DNA of 64,000 nt from Phellopilus nigrolimitatus (GCA_021029095.1 JAJOHG010000004.1:434001-498000), one strand, 5' to 3'; counted from the stretch's first letter, positions 22,512-34,969 are shown. Notes: generated by a model from the letters alone, not told the origin. Numbers and translations are program-made.

Positions 22512-25023
22512 ATGTCTTCAGCAAACATTCGCCCGCTGCGTCGCCAGCCGTACGGGGGTAGCCAATTAGGCATTGTGATCGGTATTGACGTTGGAACAAC
22601 CTTCAGTGGCGTCTCTTACGCCATCCTACGACCCGGGGAAGTGCCAAATGTGCTGTCTGTTACGAGGTATGTTACATAACTAAAGCTATTTGAATGCTCT
22701 CTGACATTGTTGGTAAAGGTTTCCTGGTAGTACTACGGGTGTCCAAAAGATTCCGACTGCTATCTTCTACAATGATAAACAGGAAATCAAAGCCACTGGC
22801 CTTGAGACTACCGTAGATACTTTCCTCGCAGAAAACCAAGGATGTTTAGACCCTCGGTAGTGAGACTAATCCCGTATTGCACCCTGTCATGTTTTGTTAA
22901 CGCATTCCTCAGCTTCAAAATGCGTCTTCGACCGAGTAATATGGCACTACAGACAAATGGACTAGATATCGGAGAATTACCTGACAAAAAATCTGCTGAG
23001 GATGTCATGGGCGATTTTTTACGGCATCTTTTTAAAGCGACCGCTAGCTACATACAGTCGTCTCACGTGGGCGAGGCAGACATCTGGGACCAAGTTAAAG
23101 ACGATGCAATTTTTGTTCTGGGTCATCCCAATGGATGGACTGGACAATCGCTGCAGCGCTACCGCAAGAGTGCAATTCTAGGCGGACTGATTCCTGATAC
23201 CGCTGAGGGTCGAAAGCGGGTGAAGTTCGTCACTGAAGGCGAAGCCAGTGCCTTAGCTTGTCTGTCAGGTGGGCTTGGTCCCGCTCGTTTGGAGGTAGGA
23301 GAACGCATGCACGCTGATTAGACGATTAATCAAATGTCTGACAAAACCAAACAGGTTGGCTTTCGGTTCGTCATTGTGGATGCGGGAGGAGGGACCTTGG
23401 ACATTAGCAGTTACGAGGTAACAAAATCATCCCCAGTGGAGTTCAAGCTATGTGCACCGCCTGATTGTGAGGCTCACATTTTGTACTTTGCAAAACTTTA
23501 ACGTGACTTTCGTTTTTGCTCTGAAGGCCGGTTCGCGGGCTCCCTATTTGTGAACGGAAGTGGCTTGGAACTACTCAGGGGTATGGTATCTCAAACGTAC
23601 AAAGGTTAGAGGGCGACTAACTATCTATCTCCAGGAAAATTGCGAAACTCGAGCTACGACCGCAAAGATAAACCAGAAAGTTTCTTCGAGAATAAACTAA
23701 AAAGGTTCATCGATGATGAATTCGAGAAGAAAACGAAAAGGCTGTTCAGCGTAGATTCTGAATACGGATTGTTGAAAGTTGGAGACAGTGACGAAAGGGA
23801 CGAGAACTTCGGCATTCGAAATGGATATCTCCGTTTAAATTGGTGAGCAAGCTGCACTGGCTGCTGTGCAACTGACATCAACCTTTAATAATAGTAATGA
23901 GCTATCAGAGTGCTTCTCAACGTCCGTGACGGAGGCACTTGACTCAATCCGAAGTCAAGTAATAGAAATAAGCAAGAATTATGAAACCATTGTGCGTAGC
24001 CCACCATTTTTCGTTCTCTGCCAGACGTCCCTGACATTGTGAAATTTGGAAGCCCGTTTGGCTAGTGGGAGGCTTCGCATCGAGTCCGTATCTTTTCGAG
24101 CGGCTGAAAAATTCACTCGAGCCCGAAGGTGTCCGCTTTCAGCGACCGGACACTAACCTGTGAGCGTATTTATTTCGTGTGCAAGGCGTCGGAGGATTGA
24201 TGGATGAGAATAGGGAGAAGGCCGTCGCTAATGGCGCTGTCTTGCACTTTCTGGACAATCCGGTTACTTCAAGAGTTTGCCCAGCATCTTATGGGACTAC
24301 TTGTCTTATTCCTTTCATGCCCTTCCTTTCTAACCACCAGGAGCGGTCCGACCTTCTTCATGAAGGGATAAATGGAGTGCGTATTGGCCCTGTATTCGAC
24401 TGCATTGTTGAAAAGGTGAGTATTGCACGCGTTTATATACACGAATTCAATATAATAGTAGTTCGTACCAAATCTGTAACTCCCAGGGCACGCTAATTGA
24501 AGAGGGGAGAATATTCAAGGAATCCTATGTGCAAAACTTCTTTTTCAAGTCTATGGCCAAGGAATTTACGGCTGAAATACTCATTTACGATGGTGATTTG
24601 CCACCTCCAATGTGGTACGAAGAAAACAAGGGTAAGCCCCTTCCATGATCTCACATCAAGTCATTTAACATACTTTGCGTTGGTTCCGACAGATAAGTTC
24701 CGAACTTTGTGCACGTTGGAGGCTGATCTGTCTGAATTGTATACCGAATCGTCTCGGAACGCTTTCGTGCCGAGGTTGTTCTGGAAGGCAGAATTCGAGA
24801 TAGAGCTGAAGGTCGGCACAGCGGAGCTCGAGGCTAGCATCAAATGGGAGGCAAATGTGTGTATCCCTTCTATCTTAAAGACAGTAACTGACCGGTCGCA
24901 TTCTCAGGGCGAGACGAAATCGTGAGTGCATCAAACTCCTCTCTTTGCCGGAGTTTTATCTTTAACTCTTATGCGCTAACTTACTTGTATAGCGGACCCG
25001 TCACAATCGTCTATCCAGACTAG
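22512..25023 (+). CDS. Hsp70-like (HSPA12-type) ATPase, copy B
   Basis: Thirteen exons encode 602 aa: 22512-22666, 22719-22856, 22913-23294, 23355-23466, 23527-23580, 23635-23842, 23895-23991, 24053-24159, 24214-24415, 24487-24631, 24693-24856, 24908-24921, 24993-25023. Actin-fold ATPase motifs appear in order: phosphate-1 IGIDVGTTFSGVSYAIL (about residues 23-39), LGHPNGW, connect VTEGEASAL, phosphate-2 DAGGGTLDISSYEV, adenosine LVGGFASSPYLFERL. There is no canonical Hsp70 substrate-binding domain. The C-terminus instead has the form usual for fungal HSPA12-like proteins, ending KSGPVTIVYPD. Such proteins are numerous in mushrooms and mostly uncharacterised. The divergent neighbour is the module membrane protein. 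A TAG at 23319-23321 lies in the 60-bp third intron and is harmless. Confidence 0.88.
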
Positions 25024-25400
25024 GATAAAGATTTTTCCTTGTATATCTACGCTGGTTGTCTGTCTGTACTAGTATGAATGTTTGTTACATGTCCGAGTCG
25101 GTGGCATAGGTTTAAACTATGGTTTCGTTGCCTAGCATGACTAGCGAAGACTGGCGAAACACTGATCGCAATACAACAAGATAGCCTGACTCCTATAAGG
25201 AGGGGGAAGTAAAAGAAGTTCTCGACACGAAGTGTAGCATCCGAGTCAGTTATGTACGCATCGGCTTCAAGCTGGAGACAGGTGAGTGTTAGTAATTACA
25301 CATTGATTACAGGCTTTACACGTCGCGCTGCTGTGGAAAGGAAATATAAAGAACATACAGGTAGACTACGTACTCTCTCAAACGGACAGAACTCTAGATT

Positions 25401-25960
25401 TCAACAGCATTTGTTCTTTTCCGACTCTTTGTCATTCGGATTTCTGTCCACTGTTGTCGCTGACACGATCCCGCATAGTCCCAAGCCTATCACACACTTG
25501 ACTGCTGCATGATCCTGATTGTCGAGCTCTATTAATCCGCTGTTGCAAAGACTTTCAGGTTCGACGACGAAAACGTTTCGATTTATCAAGAAACCTATCT
25601 TGACGGTTTCTGCTAACTCAGACGCGACTTTGGCTGCTCTGTCCCTCATTGTCTGGAAGCAAATGTTGTGTTTAAAGAAGGCGGTGGAACCTTCCCCGTC
25701 AGGCAAAAAAAGAAATGAGGTTTCTGCTAGAATTGCTGGAGCTAAGTATACTTATATTTTTTTGTAGGACGGTCCCGTGTTGATGGATAGGTATGGTGTG
25801 ATGGAAGTGAAAATCGAGTGTCGACAGTCCGGGAGTCAAGTCGTAAGTCTTGCTTCTGCTTTAAGGAAGACTGACCAGGGTCGAGTTAAAAGACTCCTTT
25901 TCAGAGACGCACGGGACCAGATTCAGGAGCCAGTGATTACTGTCTTTTCAGGCTTGCTGA
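25401..25960 (-). pseudogene. Diverged fragment of the module membrane-protein gene
   Basis: A minus-strand frame ending at 25401 reads ELAETVKIGF, NVFVVEPESLCNSG and VKCVIGLGLCGIVS. This parallels the copy B C-terminus (RVAESVVTGCF, LEVFVVDPGGLYDSE, IKCTVGLGLREIVP). Further 5' (about 25850) SLKQKQDL resembles ALKQTQEVL. The N-terminal half and membrane segment are absent and stops interrupt the upstream part. It lies just outside block B, so it is an older paralogue rather than part of the recent duplication. Confidence 0.6.
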
Positions 25961-27116
25961 ATTGAGAAAAGAGTTTCTTAGCACTCAAGATCGAAAAGAT
26001 TAATTCGAGCTCGTTGGTTGGTGAAGACAGAAACGCATTGACGTGTTAAGAAGAGAGGGAACCGTGAGCAAATAGAGATCAACGAGAACCGCTGCTAACC
26101 GCTGCTGAGCACATAGAATCGCCGAAGTAGGCTTAAAGGCCGCATCCGCATTATTGTCGCCGGCGCGAGAAGGGCGACGGATATAGGTCTGGACTCTGCG
26201 GGCCGCAGCCGGTCGAAGGTGTGCGACGGTGGAAAACGTAACGGGCAGATGAGAGATAGCAGATGAGATCAGAATAGGAATCTCGACAGCGTAGGACAGG
26301 ATTGCGACGAACGTGCCGCAGATCAAAGTGGATACGTGCAGAACATACGGAGAGAGGGCCGTGTGCAAGGGATTTGAAAGCATCCGACCTCCATTTGAAA
26401 CGATGCTCAGATAGAGAGCGATCGACCAGCATGAGAGAGACTGTCTTGGATCCCAACAGCAAAGAACAGAGATGGAGCAGCGATTTAGGTAGCGGCTCGG
26501 AGAGGGTCGGAAAAGAGGAAGAGATCAGAGTTCATCTTCGAATTCCGCACAGCGGAAACTGCGGCCAGCTCATCGTCGCAGTTTCTAAGCATAAGAGGCT
26601 AGGAATGGCGATGATCAGTGGCCAGCGTCTGAGGTCAACAAAATTCCTGTCGTCGCCGACGTTGTCGACAGCGAGCTCCCATCGCCACCATTAGGCTGGC
26701 CGAGACCCGAGATTTGTCCGCCAAAGTAGTCCGAGCGTGGGAACGGCCTTCTGGAAGAAAAATGGAGAACGGGATACCTTCGAAATCGTCGCGGCGCGAC
26801 ATGGCGATGTTATCCACGTCGTAGGCGGTACGGAGAGATGTCGGTGTGCATATATGCGATGACGAATGAAAATATTGGAGTGGAGACCGTGCAAGTTGCA
26901 AAGAGAATAACCTAGTCCGGTAATTGATGTGCATACATTTACATACGATGACGTTCCATATGACCAGTCACCACATACACTCACGTCCGCGATCCGTATT
27001 TACTCGCTCTTTCTCGACCGTTCTCTGTCTCTCCCAAACATCGATTGCGCCCTCCTTCCCACCTTTCCCTTTCACCACCACCTCCTCCACCGCTTCCACC
27101 GCTCTAGTCCACCGCC
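25961..27116. other. Intergenic and TPS1 upstream region
   Basis: Overlapping open frames on both strands, none convincing. The last 70 bases before 27117 are pyrimidine-rich, as often seen upstream of highly expressed fungal genes, and the start context CCGCCATGG is strong. Confidence 0.6.
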
Positions 27117-29191
27117 ATGGACGGCGACAGCAAGCCTCGTCTCATCGTTGTCTCCAACCGTCTGCCGGTCACAATGACCAAAGACAGTGCGGGCGAGTAC
27201 CACTTCAAGATGTCCTCGGGTGGCCTCGTCTCCGCCCTCTCTGGCTGCAAGAAGTCCATGTCCTTCACCTGGATCGGATGGCCTGGCTTCTACATCCCCG
27301 TCAAGGACCGCCCGGTCGTCGATCGCCGCCTCATGGAAGAGTACTCTTGCCAGGCAGTCTACCTCGATGACGACCTCGCGGACCGCCATTACAACGGCTT
27401 TTCCAACTCCATCCTCTGGCCACTCTTCCACTACCACCCCGGCGAGATGAACTTCGACGAGGAGAACTGGCTCGCCTACCGCCAGGCGAACCTCAAATTC
27501 GCAGAGGTCGTGTCCTCGCTGCTCCACAGCGGAGACATGGTCTGGGTGCAGGATTATCATCTCATGCTCCTGCCCATGCTTCTTCGCAATATCATTGAGA
27601 ACGGCGACAAGAAGGGCGGACTTACTCGGCGAGAACTCAGCCGCATAACGGAAGGCATGGAGGACGACCTTAGCGGTCTTGAAGGAACATCCATCTCAAA
27701 TGTAAGAATTGGCTTCTTCCTGCATACGCCGTTCCCAAGTAGTGAGATCTATCGGTAAGCATTTTCTACCGAATATCTATCCCTCAACGGATATAGACCT
27801 TGAAACAGGATTCTTCCGGTTCGGCGAGAAATCCTTCTGGGTGTGCTCTATTGTGACCTCATCGGCTTTCATACCTACGACTATGCGCGGCATTTCCTCT
27901 CATCTTGCACGCGCATCCTCGGCGTACCGACGATGCCCAATGGTGTCGAATTCGAGGGTCGTCTCGCACATGTCGGCACGTTCCCCATTGGTATCGATCC
28001 GAGCTCATTTCTCGACAACCTCGAGAAGGAGAGTGTCAAGAAACGTATTGCCGATCTCGAGCAACGTTTCAGTGGCGTAAAACTCATCGTCGGCGTCGAC
28101 CGCTTGGATTACATCAAGGGTGTCCCGCAAAAAATGCACGCGCTCGAGCTCTTCCTTACACAGCACCCAGAGTGGATCGGAAAGGTGTGCATATTTGCGC
28201 ATATATTCGTCATTTCCAGTAATTTACAATATTGTAAAACTTCTAGGTCGTTCTCGTTCAGCTCGCTGTGCCTTCGCGGCAAGATGTTGAGGAGTATCAA
28301 AATCTGCGCTCAACAGTGAACGAGCTCGTGGGAAGGATCAACGGCCGCTTCGGTACTGTCGAGTTTATGCCGATCCATTTCATGCACAAAAGCCTGCAGT
28401 TCGACGAGCTTTGCGCGCTATATGCCGTGAGCGACGTGTGTCTCGTCAGCAGTACGCGCGACGGCATGAACCTGGTACGGGCTTAACACTTCCGAAAAAT
28501 ATTATAAATTGTTGAACTTCTGGAATGCAATTTTAGGTCTCTTACGAGTACGTCGCGTGCCAGCAGAAGCGTCAGGGAGCGATGATTCTCTCCGAATTCG
28601 CAGGCGCAGCGCAGAGTCTGAACGGATCCATCGTTGTCAATCCATGGGACTCGCAGCAGGTAGCGAATGCGATCTATGAGGCAGTAACTATGGATGCCGA
28701 CACGCGAGCAGAGAATCAGCGTAAGCTATTCAAGGTACGTTCAAATGTTTTATCGTTGTTCCTTTTGATTTCGCACCATCGAAGCAAAATACTTATATTT
28801 TCTTTTCTTTTCTTTCTCGCCGGTGCAGTACATTAAAAAATACTCTGCGGCGTTCTGGGGGACGTCATTCGTCAATGAAATGACGAAGATTCGCGCGAGC
28901 GGCGACGAGGCGAATATGTGCGAGCCGGCGAAGGAGGAGGCGCGGAATGCGGATATCGCAGGCAAGACTGTGCTGGTCAACAGCGATGAAATTAAAGGCG
29001 TTAATGGCATTAATGGCGCGGGTGTTGCGAGTATCAACGGCGTCAATGGCGTCAACGGCGCCAGCGGGATTAACGGTGTCAACGGCGTCAGCGGCATGGC
29101 CAGCGGGGTCGACAGCCACGCGAATGCGCTCGGCGCGGCGGAGGGCCTGGCCAGCGGCGAGTCGCAAGTCGCGGTCTCGGCATCGTCGTGA
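27117..29191 (+). CDS. TPS1: Alpha,alpha-trehalose-phosphate synthase (GT20)
   Basis: Five exons (27117-27754, 27809-28184, 28247-28474, 28537-28734, 28829-29191) encode 600 aa. The enzyme makes trehalose-6-phosphate from UDP-glucose and glucose-6-phosphate in the cytosol. GT20 motifs occur in order: LIVVSNRLPV (residue 9), GGLVSAL, WIGWPG, VWVQDYHLMLLP (about 141), HTPFPSSEIYR (about 202), GFHTYDYARHF, VGVDRLDYIKGVPQK (about 307), RDGMNLVSYEYVA (about 410) and LSEFAGAAQSL. There is no phosphatase domain, so this is the synthase subunit. Unusually, the last ~85 residues are a low-complexity tail of GVNG/GING repeats after residue ~535. The gene converges with the PPR-like gene, and a Tc1 element lies between their 3' ends. 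Confidence 0.97.
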
Positions 29192-29783
29192 TTCCACAGG
29201 ATTTCGGCTCACGCCGCCTTTTCTTTTTTGCTCGTTCTTAGCATCTACTGGTACAAACGAAACACGAAACACGAACACAACGTCCGCAATTCGCCGTTAA
29301 CCGCCACTTTGCACTCGACATATACATGAACAATTGAAATCCACCGAGGAGCAGCCTATTACAGCGCCGAGCCTTCGGAAATCATATTACATAGATAACC
29401 CTCTCCTCATCGGCTCTCTCCCTGGCCGCATTCCCGCATGGTACGCATCATCTCTGTCCACCCTCTGACATCACACCATCCATCTCCATGTACCATGTAC
29501 ATGTACCGTACGAGGCCTTTTCTTGTTATCGCTTGCACCTTCCCGCATTTTTCTGGCCCGTATCTTTCCCGTGTTCGGTTTTATACGTATTTCGTGATGG
29601 GGCGTCTTGGACTCTGGTGCGCGCAGATATTGTGTGTATGTACAGTACTTAGATTGGAACAAAAATAGTGGGGACGAAGAATAGAATATTATGTTTGAAG
29701 TGGCTTTGGCTCTTGAGACGTTATGATAAGCACTGGGAAGGGAGGTTTTGTTCTTATTTTTTCCAATTCTATGTAATAATATA
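29192..29783. other. TPS1 3' flank
   Basis: No gene seen between the TPS1 stop codon and the Tc1 element. Confidence 0.7.
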
Positions 29784-31098
29784 CAGGGGGATGTAGAAAG
29801 TCGTGGTGATCGACATTTGCTTCCGAAAAAGGAAACAAATTTCAAACCTCAGTATCGAGACATTCTGCTTCGCAATTTGCAGGAACACAATGATTTAAGT
29901 ACAAAAAATAGCACATAGATACATTATAAGTTACATAGACAGCTAATAGTGAGTGTTCCCACCTCCAGCCTTGATGACAGCGGACACACGACGTGGCATG
30001 CTGTCAATCTGCCGGTTGATTTGCCCAATTGTCAGAGCATCCCATGCTTCGACTACTGCCTCCTCCAGCTCCTCGGTAGTTCGGATAGGGTCTGGACACG
30101 CACGTAAGATGTCCTTCCATTCAGACCAGATGGACTCGATGGGATTGAGGTCGGGAGATTTCGAAGGATGGGGAAAGCCAGTGATGCCAGCATTAGCGAG
30201 CCATTGACGAGTGAGTTTCGCAGTGTGGCATTTAGCATTGTCCTGCTGGAATTTGACATTACCCCGTTCCGCAGCCATCTCATTGAAAAATGGTGCCAGA
30301 ACTGGTGCAAGCACCTGGTCCCGGTACCGTGCTGCTGTCATCCCTCCTCCCCGGCCTCCGGGGTAATCCAACACAATAAGTGGGCCTTTGCGGCCACGGA
30401 TGATGCATGCCCATACCATAACCCTAATAGATGATTGTGCCGCTGTGGGGACTATGCAGTCCTCGTCGTACTCCTCGTTTGGTTTCCGGGAGACAAAGAC
30501 ATTACCTGGATTTCCACCTGCAGTGACGTACGACTCGTCTGACCAAACGACCAACGAGAAATCCTCCACCCTATACCCTTCCAACACCAATACCCGTGCC
30601 AGCCGTTCCGCCTTCACTGCACCCGTGAGTCCAGGAGCTTTCCGAGCCTTCCGACGATGCAGGTCCTCGCGTGCCAACTCCTTTCGAACTGTTGACTTTG
30701 AGATTGCTGGCGTTGTTGCATTCCCTAAGTCCCGAAGTGGCATCCTTCGTTCTTCTGTGGCCAAATCAATGAGGTCGTCGTGCGCAGCAGGTGTGAGTTT
30801 TGGTGGCCGCCCAGAACGAGACGGATAGTGTGTCGTGCCGGTCTCGAGGAATTTTGTGTATACTCTTTTGCATGTCGTCCAATTTGAGTCAAATTTTGTC
30901 GCAGCCTGGGAGTAGGAGAGGCCAGCTTGTATGCCACCAACGATCCGGTTTTTTTGCGGTGAGTCGAGCTGGTGAGGACCCGGCATGATGAACAGGTAGA
31001 CAAACGTTGTCGAACATTACAGACTATCTACGGTGTTGAGAATGCATTTCCTTTTTCGGAAGCAAATGTCGATCACCACGACTTTCTACATCCCCCTG
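29784..31098 (-). mobile_element. Tc1-type transposon, copy 1
   Basis: A 1315-bp element bounded by 52-bp perfect terminal inverted repeats beginning CAGGGGGATGTAGAAAGTCG (29784-29835 and 31047-31098) and flanked by TA on both sides, the target of Tc1/mariner elements. It carries one intact transposase gene. I see no base difference from the copy at 39838-41152. Confidence 0.97.
29943..30986 (-). CDS. Tc1/mariner transposase (DD34E), copy 1
   Basis: 347 aa, no intron. The N-terminal half holds helix-turn-helix DNA-binding segments (QAATKFDSNWTTCKRVYTKF and a GRPPKL hinge). The catalytic triad is visible: D in VVWSDES, D in FQQDNAKCH and E in SPDLNPIE. Exactly 34 residues lie between the second D and the E, the Tc1 signature. 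All catalytic residues are present and the frame is uninterrupted, so the element may be active. It excises and inserts DNA at TA sites in the nucleus. Confidence 0.95.
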   Translation of the reverse strand: MPGPHQLDSPQKNRIVGGIQAGLSYSQAATKFDSNWTTCKRVYTKFLETGTTHYPSRSGRPPKLTPAAHDDLIDLATEERRMPLRDLGNATTPAISKSTVRKELAREDLHRRKARKAPGLTGAVKAERLARVLVLEGYRVEDFSLVVWSDESYVTAGGNPGNVFVSRKPNEEYDEDCIVPTAAQSSIRVMVWACIIRGRKGPLIVLDYPGGRGGGMTAARYRDQVLAPVLAPFFNEMAAERGNVKFQQDNAKCHTAKLTRQWLANAGITGFPHPSKSPDLNPIESIWSEWKDILRACPDPIRTTEELEEAVVEAWDALTIGQINRQIDSMPRRVSAVIKAGGGNTHY

Positions 31099-31206
31099 TA
31101 ACTTAGCTAACACTGGCTTCCTCAGTTCACTCTTTCCAGCTATTGATACAGTTAAAATACAAACTATGGTATATCCTATGTATAAAAAAATCTCTGCATA
31201 ACTCAC

Positions 31207-34200
31207 TCATCCACTCTCCACCGAAGGATCACCACGGCTTTCATCACCAGATTCTTTGCGCTTGTCCCTATTCCGAGCCTTCATACGCCCCGCACGTCGT
31301 GATAATTCACGCTTTTCTTGTTCATAGGTAGCACGCGCTTGTAGTTCGCGCAGCACACCTATCACCCGATGCGCACTTTCACGGTCTCCGCGTGCCTTGA
31401 ACGCCTGCACGAACATCTTGTACAACGGCCGCGTGTGACGGTTGAAGGACACATCGCTTTGGAACGCACCTAGGTCCACCGGAAGCGTGCCATGAGCGGA
31501 AGACGCGTCTGTGCCAAACAGGCTATAACTGTTCTTGACTGGTGAAGGCGGAATAGGGGTGGACGTCGCTTGCTCACGCGAAAATGTGGAAGACACAGAC
31601 GACATCATTGGCCCGGGATAGCCATTTTCGACGATCTTATCAAATAACACGCGGAGTGTTTTGCTTGGTGTGATGCTCTCCCATCGTAAAAGTGCCTTCA
31701 TCACCAGATTGAGCGTAACACGGTCGGGAACGAATCCTCGTTTCTGAACGAGCTGGGACAGTCTCATGGAGGCATGGCGGACCTGCCGACGGTGTCGGCG
31801 ACTGCGCCTCGGGAGGAGACTAGCACTAAGGATAATGTTTCCGACTTTCGTTGAGATCGTGGGCGAGAGCCTGTCAAGGAGCTTGAGCGCGGCGGTTATG
31901 CGGCCCACCTTCACAAGCATAAGTATAGCGCTCTCGAGCGACTTCTCGTCCAAGTCCCGTTGACTTCGCAAGGACGTGCTCAGCTTCAGAGATACGATTT
32001 TCTTATTTTGATGTGCAAGACGTGGGTGGAATGGGATATGGTTTCTTAGCAACGGCCATTGGTAAATGGAGAAGGGGAGTGAGCTTGTGACAAGACGGTT
32101 GTTGGTGTCTTTGGAATACGCAAGCAATTGTTTAATATACTGAAGGCGCGGGTGCTGGAGGACTGCTGACGAGTAGCGACTCGGCGATCGGCGCCACGCG
32201 CCCGTCACCATCCTGCTCAGAAGCCTGTAACGACGATGAGAAACGAGTGTAGACACGAAGTGTGCAAGGAACCGTGACCTCAATATCGACGGCTCCGATT
32301 TATTCACAGCCTGTATTATGTCGAAGACTTCGTTGATGTGCCTGGCACGTATGCAAGCACGAAGAACGCGTTCCAAGGCGAGGCTGTTCGTCGGCCGGAT
32401 GGTTGTATGAGTGAGAACATCGGCAAAAGCCCTAGCGAGGTCTCGGTCAATATAATGGTGGCGGTGATGCAGTACATTCGATAGTAATACGTCCAGAAGT
32501 GATTGTGCGGAGATCTTGGAGAGACGATCGTCCTTCAAGCATAGAAAGGCAAGTTCAAGATGGCCATCTGAAGCGAGGCCTATTCCTAACGCTAAGATCG
32601 TCTTCTCGTCCAGCGACATTCCACATTCTGCCGCTGACGCGTAAAGCCCATACGCAAACGTTGAATCGCAGCGTATGAATTTTTGGAGCACGCCCCTAGC
32701 GATAATGCTGGCCCACTTAGATGTTCCGTCGGGTATAAGCTGCGCTGAGCGCAAGACACCCAAGATCCTTTCCCATGTGTCCCGAGGAGGCTCGCTTCTG
32801 TCCGCTGCTGCGTTCATCGCAGCTAAGTGCACCGCAAACGGGACGAGCATTCTGCGGTCTAATACCTCTTCTTCGAACATAGCAGGGTACATGACGGAGT
32901 CAGTGACGTGACGCACGAGCGAGCTAACCAAACGCGCGTCGTTCGATGCAGAAGCAAGGGCCATAAACGATGCAGCAGTGCTGCAGACGAGTGCCATACC
33001 TCGCGGCACTGCTCCTGCTCTCCATGCCTCTTCTTTTCGCCAAAGGATCCAAAGCGTCCGGACCATGTCCTGAAAGCCGTCCGAGGACGACAAGGGATTT
33101 CCCTTGAGTGCACGCTTTTGAACACTGATCTCTGATAAGAGCGCGGCAAGTGCACAAATAACGGTCCATCCCAACACCTGGCCTTGCGAATGCACACCAT
33201 CAATGCTCTGTCCTGGCTCCCAGCCCAACGTCTCCATGCTCCGCCCCTTCTGTTCTGCACGAAAAGACAGCGAAAGAAGGACAAGATTGTTCCACGCTGC
33301 ATCGTTCTCTTCTTCTGATGTCGCGTATGTGCCATCGTTGAACGCTCGCAGTGCTGCGCGAGTTTCAAAAAGGACCCAAGGGTATACCTCTTTGAGGTAA
33401 CGCAATGCGGGATGGAAGCCAGGTTTTGGGGAGAATATGATGTGAACAAAGTAATTCCGGACGGCCAACACGTCGAACGCCTCTTCGCTGCTGCTACCTC
33501 CGAGTCCTTGATTATCCCCGTCTAACATTGGAAGAACGTCTCGCACTTTGCTGACCTTATCTCGTAACGCATGAAGGAAATGGGTCTTTTTCTTGGATGA
33601 GACAGCATTTCTGTGAAGAGCAAGAACACGCCAAACAATGTCATGAAGACGCCAGTGAAGCCCTCTGTTCCACCTTAGGATGTTTCCCAGACGATAGATG
33701 ACCTCATCGGGAGCTTTTGCTCCTCCGTGCGCGAGAAGACCTTCAAAGTAGATCTTGTGCACAGTCCAGTCTTGCACTGATTGTATATGCAAGTAGTAAT
33801 TCAGTGCTCGTGACATGCATTGCATAATATGTTTGTCTAAGGCATGTCCGTTAGCCCTTTATGCGTTTATGCAAAGATAAAACTTTACCATCCCGAGGGG
33901 TCTGGGACGACAGCCGCTTCAAATCTTCCAAGGCAGCGCGCATGAGCCAGAAAGAATCCGATTTACTCAGTGCTATGCCACGTGATTGTTTGTCCTTGGC
34001 GATGGTGAGGACGAAGGCCCAGTGTGCTCGTGGTCCGCTGGCGGAGCGCTGAGCCAAGTGAGATGTAAGAGGATGGTATGAAAATGAACCATTTTCATGG
34101 TCATTGAGGACGGAGGGTGGGTTTGGAAGCTCTGAGAAAACGGAGAGTGAGCCAAAGAGGCGTATGAGAGCAGTCAAATCTTCCGCTGAGAGCTTATTCA

Positions 34201-34510
34201 AATGCTCCCTGGATTTGACAGACAAGTACAGGGATTTGATGTCATGGGCAGTCTCGAGTTCAGGTGAGTCCAATCGCACGTTTTCATCGGAAAGTAAGCG
34301 CTGTAAGACGGTGACCGGCTTTTCATGTGTACCGTGGCTACTGCTGAGGAGACGAGACCCAGGCGTAGTTTTTGCAGCTAAACGTGACGACCAGCAGGTT
34401 TTGTTCGCTGGGTGCACATGAACGAATCCTGCTCGCGTTCTGCAAAGGTTATTCATCTCGATAAAGTTGTATAGAACAGAACAGGACTTACAGAACCTCT
34501 TTTCCAACAT
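31207..34510 (-). CDS. PPR-like protein, probably mitochondrial
   Basis: Exon 1 (34510-33889) and exon 2 (33836-31207), joined across a 52-bp intron, encode about 1083 aa. ATG choices at 34510 (MLEKRF) or 34456 (MNNLCRTRAG) are both possible; the latter begins an Arg/Ser-rich, acid-poor stretch typical of a mitochondrial presequence. The body is helical throughout, with pentatricopeptide-like units such as KRGFVPDRVTLNLVMKALLR (near 31730) and RACIRARHINEVFDIIQAV. The C-terminus is strongly basic, then acidic. PPR proteins bind organellar RNA; the specific target cannot be inferred. It is divergent from RPP0, with about 460 bp between the start codons, and converges on TPS1. Confidence 0.75.
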
Positions 34511-34969
34511 TCGATGCTTGCCCAAGGCCGATCTTGGTGGTCAGCAAGCATCGTAACATTCCATGGCATTAGCAGTCAACTGGCGAAAATCACGACCAAA
34601 TGAGCTGGCGATTCTTACATAAGTTAAGAACCTCGAAGCATCCAAGAAAAGACAGCGAATCTCACGGTAAAGCTAAATCCTTATTTGGTAGTGCTGTATA
34701 GTTTATCATCAATTTCAATTTATTTTACTTCATCCTCGAAGACAACCAAACCATACGACTGAACACGACCTGCTGCCTTGAAATATCCATTGGCACGACA
34801 GGTATGTTTATCATTGGAGTCTAGAAGGAAACTTGCTGATTCTGTTCTGTAGAGGCCAATAGGGAGGCAGTAGATTTCAAAAAAACTTCACGACTTCCAA
34901 CTTTCGTACGCCCCTCGGCTCGCAGTTATGCACCTACTTCTGACAACGACCTGCAGCTAGCAAAACAAA
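34511..34969. promoter_or_regulatory. Divergent promoter, PPR-like gene / RPP0
   Basis: About 460 bp between two divergent start codons. No further gene seen; specific elements were not resolved by eye. Confidence 0.5.

Larger units (their letters stand above)
20336..25192. repeat. Segmental duplication, copy B
   Basis: Partner of 11866-16733, same orientation. Both divergent genes inside can be read without a break. Confidence 0.9.

Noticed and set aside
23319..23321. Apparent stop TAG in Hsp70-like copy B
   Set aside because: It lies in the 60-bp intron 23295-23354, whose removal joins LE to VGFRFVIVDAGGGT in frame.
27072..27560. 162-codon minus-strand frame over TPS1
   Set aside because: Antisense shadow of the strongly supported TPS1 exon 1.
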